Below are positions 31,810 to 42,060 of a DNA stretch of 64,000 nt, piece after piece; the first letter of the stretch is position 1; each line of letters begins with the position of its first letter. The notes beneath the pieces are model-generated. The model saw only the letters and a list, made by a program, of their open reading frames with translations, did no database searches and was not told the DNA's origin. A program made the position numbers and the translations under genes. This DNA comes from Dichetophora obliterata (lineage: Eukaryota; Arthropoda; Insecta; Diptera; Sciomyzidae): NCBI GenBank assembly GCA_963920525.1, contig OY986435.1, positions 270,353,574 to 270,417,573 on the forward strand, in the 5' to 3' direction.

Positions 31810-32070
31810 TAAGAACATGTCAAATCTTTTCTTACCAGAGTTGCAAAATTAACAAGCATTTAGCTACATATTAAGTATGTGCTTTTAAACTGGGTGCTTT
31901 TAAACTGAAGTGGTGGGTTTGCAGTAGAAACTCTACATTTTGTTCTATCTTTTTGCAAACACAGAGAAAGAAAATGGTTATCCGCAAGCATGCTTATGAA
32001 GAAGAGAGAAAGAAGAGGAAAATATATAATACAAAAATATTATCGTTGTAAAAAAACTGATATTTTGACT

Positions 32071-33040
32071 ACTACTTATCTATATATCTACTTATCTATG
32101 CACATCATCAAACACTCTCATCTACTTATCTATGCAGATGACATGAAAATATACAGAACAATAGATGCTAAAGACAATTCAGATCTGCTCCAGTCTGATT
32201 TGAAATCCTTTGGAATTTGGTGTTCTAAAAACAATATGTTTCTAAATCCAGATAAATGCCAAACTATGACCTTTTCGCGAAAAAGGAATAATTTAATTTT
32301 TGATTATACGATAAAAGATACGGCTTTAAATCGTGTAGATTCTGTCAAAGATCTTGGTATATGCATGGATTCTAAGCTATCGTTTAACGTTCATATTGAT
32401 TACATTTGTAAAAAAGCATCTTCTATGCTCGGGTTTATGAAACGCTGGGCCAAAGAATTTAATAGTATGATCACAACTACAACGCTGTATTATGCAATTG
32501 TGCGACCTCACTTAGAGTATGCAAGTCAAGTTTGGTCCCCAAGTTACAATGTACATGTTGAACGTATAGAGAGAATCCAAAAACGTTTTGTTCGGTTTTC
32601 TCTAAGGGGCTTAAGTGCAACTGATACTTTAAACCTTCCTCCTTATGAGGATCGTTTAAAACTTTTAAAAATGCAATCTTTGAATGAGAGAAGGAAGTCT
32701 GCAGATATCGTCTATTTACACCAACTCATAACTGGTGTATTCGATTCACCAGAACTTCTAACTCTTATAAATTTTAACACTAACCGTAGAAGCAGTAGAA
32801 ATGCTAACAATTTAATTTACTTACCTCTTAGTAGAACAAATTATATGGCTACTGCTCCTTTACATCGCATGAGTACCTTTGTTAACAACTGTAGCTTTTT
32901 TGATGTTAACTTATCGAAAGGTCAACTCAAAAGTAGATTGAAAACTAATGTATGATTAGATCTATGTAAACGCATGGTTAGTTGTTATGTCTTGTGTTGT
33001 CCCTGAGCCCAACCCATATTATGGTGGGTAAATTTTTCTC
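32071..33040 (+). mobile_element. LINE B: 3' half of a Jockey/CR1-group element
   Basis: A plus-strand fragment that begins just before the YADD motif and runs through the ORF2 C-terminus to a stop at 32955, with a probable 3' UTR after it. The 5' junction with the hAT copy (32068-32135) has three copies of CTACTTATCTAT, suggesting a slippage or repair event. The 3' limit is uncertain. Confidence 0.8.
32101..32955 (+). pseudogene. LINE B ORF2 fragment (RT motif C to C-terminus)
   Basis: An open stretch of about 285 codons. It starts near HLLIYADDMKIYRTI (RT motif C) and continues with FLNPDKCQTMTFSRK and VKDLGICMDSKLSF (thumb region), then IVRPHLEYASQVWSPSYN, RIERIQKRFVRFSLR and PPYEDRLKLLKMQSLNERR (C-terminal region). 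Motifs A and B, the fingers and the endonuclease are absent, so no enzyme could be made although the frame is undamaged. The intact frame suggests that this LINE is younger than LINE A. The same region in LINE A (27452-27772) is clearly a different family. Confidence 0.88.
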
Positions 33041-33080
33041 ACTTTGGATTGTTTTGGACCGCTCTTATCGATATCATTGG

Positions 33081-33399
33081 GGCTATTCACGGTTTGAGCG
33101 TACTTTTAACAAATTGTATTTATAGCATTTGTTATTGTTCGAATTGTGAGCACCTCGCCATGTGACTGTCGTATAAAAAGACTGTGCAACTCTATGACGT
33201 ATGTGATTATGCGGCTGTAGACAGAGCATAAAAATACGAGGTACAAAAAACACGTCCAAGGGCTGCTTTTATTTACGAGTGCCTGCGTATTTGCATTTGT
33301 ATGCAAAACAACAGCAAAGCAAAATGCGCTTTCGTAAATTGGCGTACAAATAGCGGATCGAACAAATGGCAGACCAGCGTATTCGAACTGTGAATGGCC
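33081..33399. mobile_element. candidate MITE with GGCYATTCAC ends
   Basis: GGCTATTCACGGTTTGAGCG at the left is matched by GGCCATTCACAGTTCGAATA read inward from the right, so about 15 of the first 20 positions agree. The unit is 319 bp and lies just after the LINE B 3' region. No clean target duplication is visible. Confidence 0.6.
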
Positions 33400-33791
33400 T
33401 TATTGAGATGTTTTGATGTTATTTGGGCTGGTTCTTAAGATGATCCAATGCGGAGAAAGTGCGAAAAAGCTGTAGTAGCTGAACTCTATTGTTATTGGAT
33501 GTTATGTGCTGTTTTGTGCTGTTCAGGCAGACGTATTCTTTTATAATTGTTTACATTTTATAATCATAATTCCAAATCTATCCGGAAGGTAAATATTTTA
33601 TTAAAAAATTAATGCAAAAACTTCAAACAATTGTGTTTATAATTTGGCATATAACAGGCCAGAGCTCTAACCTGATGGCTAGGGGGTGGGTTAGACACAA
33701 CGGCATAGGGAGAGGGGGGAGGATAGCGCACAGCTTAATTTATAATTGGTGTGAGCAGTTAAGCTAAATATATTTCTCATTGTAAAAACAT
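33400..33791. other. gene-free spacer
   Basis: Nothing recognisable, apart from a short G-rich passage near 33680-33725. Confidence 0.45.
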
Positions 33792-34154
33792 GTGTGGCTG
33801 AAAGGGATGCCAGATCACACGAATGAGAATCAGAGATGCAAACCAAAAAATGAAACCAGCCAAAATTTAATACTCTTGGGAGATTTAAATTTAAATATTA
33901 TCAGTGAATCTAGTTCCATAGACAATTATGTGCCTCTGCTATCTTCCTATGGCTTAAGTTCATGCATTAATTCCCCTACACGTATTACTGATCATAGCTC
34001 CAGTTGCTTGGATCACATTTTTTGTAGACTAAGTGTGAACTTAAGTGCGTCCAGCGCAGTTGTAGATTTGGATATTACAGACCACTGCTTAACCTGTATA
34101 AGCCTTGATTTTTTTTTAATGCTAATGATAAAGTTGTTAATAATGGTAATGTAG
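33792..34154 (+). pseudogene. LINE C endonuclease C-terminal part
   Basis: LILLGDLNLNI (family GDFN), then YGLSSCINSPTRITDHSSSC, LDHIF and DITDHCLTCISL. The (S/T)DH motif near the C-terminus is the catalytic His site of LINE endonucleases. The N-terminal half of the domain is missing, and the frame is lost after 34154 in an AT-rich run. Confidence 0.85.
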
Positions 34155-34498
34155 TAAAAATCGATTTCGCTTTATTAAACTGTTATCTTAGATTTGAGCC
34201 TTGGAATGAGGTTTATGTTCACACTAACCCTTGCAGGGCATTCTCTGCTTTTCTCTACAAGCTGAACAGCTATATAGATATTTGTTCTAACAAAATTAAT
34301 AAACGTAGAAATAAATATTGCAAACTTAAACCATGGATGAATAACAGTTTGATTGAGAAGATTGAAAGAAAGAAACAGTTATATAAGAAAATTAAGAAGG
34401 GTCCAGGAAAGCACATGTTCATCGCTGAATACAAGACTTTGTGCAAAAATATTCTTAAGGATGTTGAAGCTTGCAAAAATATTTACTAGTCAGAAAAA

Positions 34499-34867
34499 TT
34501 GAGAAAAGTCAGTGGAGAATCAAAGAAGGAGTGGAAAATAGTAAATGAGATTTTGGGAAGAAATATAACACATGACTGTGTCTCTAACTTAAAAATTAAT
34601 AACACAAACATTTTTAGTGAAGCTGCTATTGCTGAAGAATTTAATAAATATTTTGCTACGATTGGAGAGAAAACTGTAGAAAAATGTGCTAATACTTGTT
34701 CCTTAATTCCGTCTGATATACGTGATATTAACGTGTCATCTAGTTTTGTTTTTGTACCTTTTTCGTCCTTTGAGATCTATAACATTATTTGCAAACAGTT
34801 AAAAAATTCGAATTCTTGCACCACTGAATGTGTGTCAAGTAGTTGTATAAAAAAAAATTGCTTTTAA
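34499..34867 (+). pseudogene. LINE C ORF2 linker
   Basis: KKEWKIVNEILGRN, then SEAAIAEEFNKYFATIGEKT. This is the conserved linker between endonuclease and RT in CR1/L2/Jockey elements (form: W-xIN-xL-G, A-xFN-YF-xxG). Preceding sequence (34155-34498) still encodes WMNNSLIEKIERKKQLYKK in a decayed frame. A premature stop at 34865-34867 follows a poly-A run. Confidence 0.8.
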
Positions 34868-34880
34868 TATAGCTGATATA

Positions 34881-35627
34881 GTGTGCCATATTTTTAATGT
34901 AAGTGTAAATAAGGGTATTTTTCCTTGCAAATTAAAAGTTGCAGATGTTATTCCATTGCATAAAAAAGGCGCTAAAAACTCAATTAATAACTATAGGCCC
35001 ATTTCTCTATTACCTGTTTTTTCAAAAATTTTTGAAAAGGGTATGAAGGAAAGAATTGTTTCTTTTCTGGATCATATTCATTTCTTTTCAGATAATCAAT
35101 TCGGCTTTAGATCAGGAAAAAACACTGAGGATGCTCTGTTAAATTTCTGCACAGATGTTTACGATTCGCTGAATAATAAAAAAGTCACTGCTACTCTATT
35201 TCTTGATATTACTAAAGCCTTTGACACTGTTAACCACAACATCCTTTTAAGTAAATTAGAAAAGTATGGTTTTAGGGGGTTTTGTTTGACTTAGTTTAGC
35301 TCATATCTGGCCAGCAGACAACAAAGAGTTAAAATTAAAGATTCTGTCAGCTCAATTAGTAATATTTCACTTGGTGTTCCTCAAGGTTCAGTTTTAGGTC
35401 CTATCCTTTTTTTTATTTATATAAATTCTCTCTTTTTGCAAAATTTCAAAAGTTCCGTTATTGGCTTTGCTGATGATATGGCATTTGTTTTCAGCTGTGA
35501 TTCAAAAAACACTCTGTCAACCTTTGTTAATCATGATTTACATTTAATTAGATGCTGGTTTTTAAGTCACAACATGTTAATAAGCGATAAAACAAAATTT
35601 ATGCTTTTTAACACTTGTGTGAAGTAA
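34881..35627 (+). pseudogene. LINE C reverse transcriptase, broken by a stop
   Basis: Motifs in order: KLKVADVIPLHKKGAKNSIN, NYRPISLLPVFSKIFEK, NQFGFRSGKNTEDALL, ATLFLDITKAFDTVNH (motif A, both Asp kept), a TAG stop at 35292, then SLGVPQGSVLGPILF (motif B) and GFADDMAFVF (motif C, FADD in place of YADD). Truncation right after KFMLFNTCVK removes the thumb. This RT belongs to a different LINE family from those at 27893 and 32101. Confidence 0.9.
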
Positions 35628-36318
35628 GCATCCGGCGAAATGCAGCATCTGGCGAAAAAAAACTTAACAGAGGTATGTTAGCAACATAATTATGTTAACA
35701 ACATCTTTTCGCAACAAATCTCTGTAATAGGAATCTTAACAGAAAAAATCTCTGTTACTAACATACCTTAATAACTAAAAAGCTTTTTAAAAGCTCTTTT
35801 ATTTTTTTTTTGTACTATTTTCTTCATTAGCAACGAAATTGAGATAAGACTAATCTACATATTGTCGCTGTGCCTAAAAAAAGGGTTATGTGTATTTCAG
35901 CAACTTTTCACTAGAGCATTTCAACAACTGCGACCACGTAGCTGTTTTGATCACTTCTAAACAAAAAAAAATCTAAAAACAAGGCAAATGCAGATATATG
36001 AACATTAAAAAAATATGCAATAAAAAATGTACAAAAATCACATATCCATTTTTGTAGGCGCAGCGACGATATACCGACTTTCTGCAATTATTTATATAAA
36101 TATAAATACTCTACTCAAATGTTATTAAATAGTATTTTAAAATATTTAAAAGAAATGCTAAAAAATTGCATAGATATAAAAATATTAGACATAAGATAGA
36201 ACCACTGATTGAATAAGATTTAAAGCTAAAAGCAACACAATTTTCATCATACGGCTTAGGTAAAAATAACTGTACCAAAATTTCTTAATTGGATAAACTT
36301 TTAATAATTTAAAAAAAG
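35628..36318. other. transition zone with short repeats before the satellites
   Basis: It includes a duplicated motif (GCATCCGGCGAAAT then GCATCTGGCGAAAA at 35630-35660), inverted TAACAGAGGTATGTTA/TAACATACCT-type sequences at 35664-35767, and the MITE at 35859-36072. No gene is visible. Confidence 0.5.
35859..36072. mobile_element. small MITE (ATATYGTCGCTG ends)
   Basis: ATATTGTCGCTGTGCCTAAA at the left is matched by ATATCGTCGCTGCGCCTACA read inward from the right. The 214-bp unit has no coding frame and its target duplication is unclear. The first bases echo the terminus of the large transposon at 12763 (ATATCGTCG); that may be chance or a family link. Confidence 0.65.
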
Positions 36319-37130
36319 TCAAAACTGCTAGTTTCACAGATCTTAAGAAACAAAAAAACCATCGACAAAAATGTATAAACACACTACCTAACTATATTAA
36401 CTTTGACCTCAAAAAGTTTCATGACAAAAAAATCGTTCAGTTTTTTTTAAAATAAGTTGCAAGATTTCCTCTTTTGTGAATATGCAAAAAAGTCAAAACT
36501 GCTAGTTTCACAGATCTTAAGAAACAAAAAAACCATCGACGAAAATGTATAAACACACTACCTAACTATGTTAACTTTGACCTCAAAAAGTTTCATGACA
36601 AAAAAATCGTTCAGTTTTTTTTAAAATGAGTTGCAAGATTTCCTCTTTTGTGAATATGCAAAAAAGTCAAAACTGCTAGTTTCACAGATCTTAAGAAACA
36701 AAAAAACCATTGACAAAAATGTGTAAACACACTACCTAACTATGTTAACTTTGACCTCAAAAAGTTTCATGACAAAAAAATCGTTCAGTTTTTTTTAAAA
36801 ATGAGTTGCAATATTTCCTCTTTTGTGAATATGCAAAAAAAGTCAAAACTGCTAGTTTCACAGATCTTAAGAAACAAAAAAACCATCGACGAAAATGTAT
36901 AAACACACTACCTAAATATGTTAGCTTTGACCTCAAAAAGTTTCATGACAAAAAAATCGTTCAGTTTTTTTTAAAATGAGTTGCAAGATTTCCTCTTTTG
37001 TGAATATGCAAAAAAAGTCAAAACTGCTAGTTTCACAGATCTTAAGAAACAAAAAAACCATCGACGAAAATGTATAAACACACCACCTAACTATGTTAAC
37101 TTTGACATCAAAAAGTTTCATGACAAAGTT
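36319..37130 (+). repeat. 174-bp satellite, about 4.7 tandem units
   Basis: Units start at GTCAAAACTGCTAG at 36319, 36492, 36666, 36842 and 37017 (spacing 173-176 bp). They are nearly identical, differing by single bases and by A- or T-run length. The last unit is cut inside TTTCATGACAAAGTTTCATG, where the next satellite begins. Minus-strand frames in this block are translations of the repeat. Confidence 0.95.
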
Positions 37131-37792
37131 TCATGGTTTAGAAGTTATGGCTAAAAAATAAAAAAAATCGCAAAAAACCACGTCAAAAACTATGATTCAT
37201 GTAAAAAATTTTAACTAAGATTCTTGAAAAAAAATCAAATTCCAGAAAACTTTTTTCTGAATATGCAGTCTTGTGTATATATGTATTAGAAACAATTTGG
37301 TGTATAAATCACTCAGCTTCCACTCCAAAAAGTGTTCTACAACTCCTAAACTACAAGAGATAGTGCAAACGGCATTTGGACAAAGGAGTATCCCTTCTTA
37401 AGGACGAGGACCTGGTGCTCATTTTAATGCATGAATCGTCCTTATCTGATATGTAGTTTTTATTTTAGAAAATAAATAATAAAAATAAAAATTGACAAAA
37501 AAGGGCACATGAAATTAACATGAAATCTAATTTTTAAAATTATTTTAAGGATACAGTCTTGTGGGCAGTAGCTTAAGGAACATTTTGATGCATAAATCGT
37601 CCTTTTATGATGTATGGTTTAGAAGTTATGGCTAAAAAATCAAAATAATCGCAAAAAACCACGTCAAAAACTATGATTCATGTAAAAAATTTTAACTAAG
37701 ATTCTTGAAAAAAAAATCAAATTCCAGAAAACTTTTTTCTGAATATGCAGTCTTGTGTATATATGTATTAGAAACAATTTGGTGTATAAATC

Positions 37793-40700
37793 GTCCTTGT
37801 AGGATGTATGGTTTGGGAGTCATGAGGGAAAAAGCACATGTTTTTGGTCAGCTTCCACTCCAAAAAGTGTTCTACAACTCCTAAACTACTAGAGATAGTG
37901 CAAACGGCATTTAGACAAAGGAGTATCCCTTCTTAAGGACGAGGACCTGGTGCTCATTTTAATGCATGAATCGTTCTTATCTGATATGTAGTTTTTATTT
38001 TAGAAAATAAATAAAAAAAATAAAAATTGACAAAAAAGGGCACATGAAATTAACATGAAATCTTATTTTAAAAATTATTTTAAGGATACAGTTTATCAGA
38101 AAACTTTTTCTGAATATGCAGTCTTGTGCATATATGTATTAGAAACAATTTGGTGTATAAATCGTCCTTGTAGGATGTATGGTTTGGGAGTTATGAGGGA
38201 AAAAGCACATGTTTTTGGTCAGCTTCCACTCCAAAAAGTGTTCTACAACTCCTAAACTACAAGAGATAGTGCAAACGGCATTTGGACAAAGGAGTATCCC
38301 TTCTTAAGGACGAGGACCTGGTGCTCATTTTAATGCATGAATCGTCCTTATCTGATATGTAGTTTTTATTTTAGAAAATAAATAAAAAAAATAAAAATTG
38401 ACAAAAAAGGGCACATGAAATTAACATGAAATCTAATTTTTAAAATTATTTTAAGGATATAGTCTTGTGGGCAGTAGCTTAAGGAACATTTTGATGCATA
38501 AATCGTCCTTTTATGATGTATGGTTTAGAAGTTATGGCTAAAAAATAAAAAAAATCGCAAAAAACCACGTCAAAAACTATGATTCATGTAAAAAATTTTA
38601 ACTAAGATTCTTGAAAAAAAATCAAATTCCAGAAAACTTTTTTCTCAATATGCAGTCTTGTGTATATATGTTTTAGAAACAATTTGGTGTATAAATCGTC
38701 CTTGTAGGATGTATGGTTTGGGAGTCATGAGGGAAAAAGCACATGTTTTTGGTCAGCTTCCACTCCAAAAAGTGTTCTACAACTCCTAAACTACAAGAGA
38801 TAGTGCAAACGGCATTTGAACAAAGGAGTATCCCTTCTTAAGGACGAGGACCTGGTGCTCCTTTTAATGCATGAATCGTCCTTATCTGATATGTAGTTTT
38901 TATTTTAGAAAATAAATAAAAAAAAATAAAAATTGACAAAAAAGGGCACATGAAATTAACATGAAATCTAATTTTAAAAATTATTTTAAGGATACAGTTT
39001 TTCAGAAAACTTTTTTCTGAATATGCAGTCTTGTGTATATATGTATTAGAAACAATTTGGTGTATAAATCGTCCTTGTAGGATGTATGGTTTGGGAGTTA
39101 TGACGGAAAAAGCACATGTTTTTGGCCAGCTTCCACTCCAAAAAGTGTTCTACAACTCCTAAACTACAAGAGATAGAGCAAACGGCATTTGGACAAAGGA
39201 CTATCCCTTCTTAAGGACGAGGACCTGATGCTCATTTTAATGCATGAATCGTCCTTATCTGATATGTAGTTTTTATTTTAGAAAATAAATAAAAAAAATA
39301 AAAATTGACAAAAAAGGGCACATGAAATTAACATGAAATCTAATTTTTAAAATTATTTTAAGGATACAGTTTTTCAGAAAACTTTTTTTTGAATATGCAG
39401 TCTTGTGCATATATGTATTAGAAACAATTTGGTGTATAAATCGTCCTTGTAGGATGTATGGTTTGGGAGTTATGAGGGAAAAAGCACATGTTTTTGGTCA
39501 GCTTTCACTCCAAAAAGTGTTCTACAACTCCTAAACTACAAGAGATAGTGCAAACGGCATTTGGACAAAGGAGTATCCCTTCTTAAGGACGAGGACCTGG
39601 TGCTCATTTTAATGCATGAATCGTCCTTATCTGATATGTAGTTTTTATTTTAGAAAATAAATAAAAAAAAAATAAAAATTGACAAAAAAGGGCACATGAA
39701 ATTAACATGAAATCTAATTTTTAAAATTATTTTAAGGATACAGTCTTGTGGGCAGTAGCTTAAGGAACATTTTGATGCATAAATCGTCCTTTTATGATGT
39801 ATGGTTTAGAAGTTATGGCTAAAAAATAAAAAAAATCGCAAAAAACCACGTCAAAAACTATGATTCATGTAAAAAATTTTAACTAAGATTCTTGAAAAAA
39901 AATCAAATTCCAGAAAACTTTTTTCTCAATATGCAGTCTTGTGTATATATGTTTTAGAAACAATTTGGTATAAATCGTCCTTGTAGGATGTATGGTTTGG
40001 GAGTTATGACGGAAAAAGCACATGTTTTTGGCCAGCTTCCACTCCAAAAAGTGTTCTACAACTCCTAAACTACAAGAGATAGAGCAAACGGCATTTGGAC
40101 AAAGGACTATCCCTTCTTAAGGACGAGGACCTGGTGCTCATTTTAATGCATGAATCGTCCTTATCTGATATGTAGTTTTTATTTTAGAAAATAAATAAAA
40201 AAAATAAAAATTGACAAAAAAGGGCACATGAAATTAACATGAAATCTAATTTTTAAAATTATTTTAAGGATACAGTTTTTCAGAAAACTTTTTTCTGAAT
40301 ATGCAGTCTTGTGCATATATGTATTAGAAACAATTTGGTGTATAAATCGTCCTTGTAGGATGTATGGTTTGGGAGTTATGACGGAAAAAGCACATGTTTT
40401 TGGTCAGCTTCCACTCCAAAAAGTGTTCTACAACTCCTAAACTACAAGAGATAGTGCAAACGGCATTTGAACAAAGGAGTATCCCTTCTTAAGGACGAGG
40501 ACCTGGTGCTCATTTAAATGCATGAATCATCCTTATCTGATATGTAGTTTTTATTTTAGAAAATAAATAAAAAAAATAAAAATTGACAAAAAGGGCACAT
40601 GAAATTAACATGAAATCTAATTTTAAAAATTATTTTAAGGATACAGTTTTTCAGAAAACTTTTTTCTGAATATGCAGTCTTGTGTATATATGTATTAGAA

Positions 40701-41960
40701 ACAATTTGGTGTATAAATCGTCCTTGTAGGATGTATGGTTTGGGAGTTATGAGGGAAAAAGCACATGTTTTTGGCCAGCTTCCACTCCAAAAAGTGTTCT
40801 ACAACTCCTAAACTACAAGAGTTAGAGCAAACGGCATCTGGACAAAGGAGTATCCCTTCTTAAGGACGAGGACCTGGTGCTCATTTTAATGCATGAATCG
40901 TCCTTATCTGATATGTAGTTTTTATTTTAGAAAATAAATTAAAAAAATAAAAATTGACAAAAAAGGGCACATGAAATTAACATGAAATCTAATTTTTAAA
41001 ATTATTTTAAGGATACAGTCTTGTGGGCAGTAGCTTAAGGAACATTTTGATGCATAAATGGTCCTTTTATGATGTATGGTTTAGAAGTTATGGCTAAAAA
41101 ATCAAAATAATCGCAAAAAACCACGTCAAAAACTATGATTCATGTAAAAAATTTTAACTAAGATTCTTGAAAAAAAATCAAATTCCAGAAAACTTTTTTC
41201 TGAATATGCAGTCTTGTGTATATATGTATTAGAAACAATTTGGTGTATAAATCGTCCTTGTAGGATGTATGGTTTGGGAGTTATGACGGAAAAAGCACAT
41301 GTTTTTGGCCAGCTTCCACTCCAAAAAGTGTTCTACAACTCCTAAACTACAAGAGATAGAGCAAACGGCATTTGGACAAAGGAGTATGCCTTTTAAAGGA
41401 CGAGGACCTGGTGCTCATTTTAATGCATGAATCGTCCTTATCTGATATGTAGTTTTTATTTTAGAAAATAAATAAAAAAAATAAAAATTGACAAAAAAGG
41501 GCACATGAAATTAACATGAAATCTAATTTTAAAAATTATTTTAAGGATACAGTTTTTCAGAAAACTTTTTTCTGAATATGCAGTCTTGTGTATATATGTA
41601 TTAGAAACAATTTGGTGTATAAATGGTCCTTGTAGGATGTATGGTTTGGGAGTTATGAGGGAAAAAGCACATGTTTTTGGACAGCTTCCACTCCAAAAAG
41701 TGTTCTACAACTCCTAAACTACAAGAGATAGTGCAAACGGCATTTGGACAAAGGAGTATCCCTTCTTAAGGACGAGGACCTGGTGCTCATTTTAATGCAT
41801 GAATCGTCCTTATCTGATATGTAGTTTTTATTTTAGAAAATAAATAAAAAAAATAAAAATTGACAAAAAAGGGCACATGAAATTAACATGAAATCTAATT
41901 TTTAAAATTATTTTAAGGATACAGTCTTGTGGACAGTAGCTTAAGGAACATTTTGATGCA
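37793..41960 (+). repeat. array edge: 1,278-bp higher-order repeat
   Basis: Anchor spacings run 371, 534, 373, 372, 534, 372, 371, 534, 372, so two 372-bp units and one 534-bp unit repeat with a period of 1,277-1,279 bp for about 3.3 periods. The 372-bp unit lacks 162 bp: segment B joins the end of C at ACAGTTTTTCAGAAAA. Beyond 41960 this pattern is not seen again. Confidence 0.93.
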
Positions 41961-42060
41961 TAAATCGTCTTATGATTAACATGAAATCTAATTTTTAAAA
42001 TTATTTTAAGGATACAGTCTTGTGGGCAGTAGCTTAAGGAACATTTTGATGCATAAATCG
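41937..42060 (+). repeat. 93-bp partial duplication at the edge-to-core switch
   Basis: AACATGAAATC through GATGCATAAATCGTC is repeated, joined at AATCGTCTTATGATTAACATG. This gives a 627-bp anchor spacing (41626 to 42253) exactly where the 1,278-bp pattern ends. Confidence 0.88.

Larger units (their letters stand above)
30491..32068 (-). mobile_element. hAT element copy 2, right end lost
   Basis: It starts with the same terminus as 189 (CAAGCGCGTCGGAAGCTAAT) and stays similar to copy 1 through 30491-31130 and again through 31918-32068, ending at CTGATATTTTGA. The right terminus seen in copy 1 (1040-1068) is missing because LINE B sequence follows. It retains about 790 bp of interior absent from copy 1, including a hairpin at 31249 and a nested MITE at 31518. 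The left end abuts LINE A coding sequence, so it probably inserted into that LINE; the left flank ATGTTGTC has no visible partner. Confidence 0.85.
33792..35627 (+). mobile_element. LINE C: CR1/L2/Daphne-like element, degenerate internal fragment
   Basis: A plus-strand non-LTR fragment covering the endonuclease C-terminus (33860-34130), a linker (34155-34870) and RT (34880-35627). It stops shortly after the FADD motif; the ORF2 C-terminus and 3' UTR are absent. Stops near 34152, 34487, 34865 and 35292 and at least one frame change inactivate it. The clade is judged from motif style only. Confidence 0.85.

Noticed and set aside
33106..33306. 66-residue minus-strand frame
   Set aside because: It lies inside a MITE-like inverted-repeat unit and has no motif.
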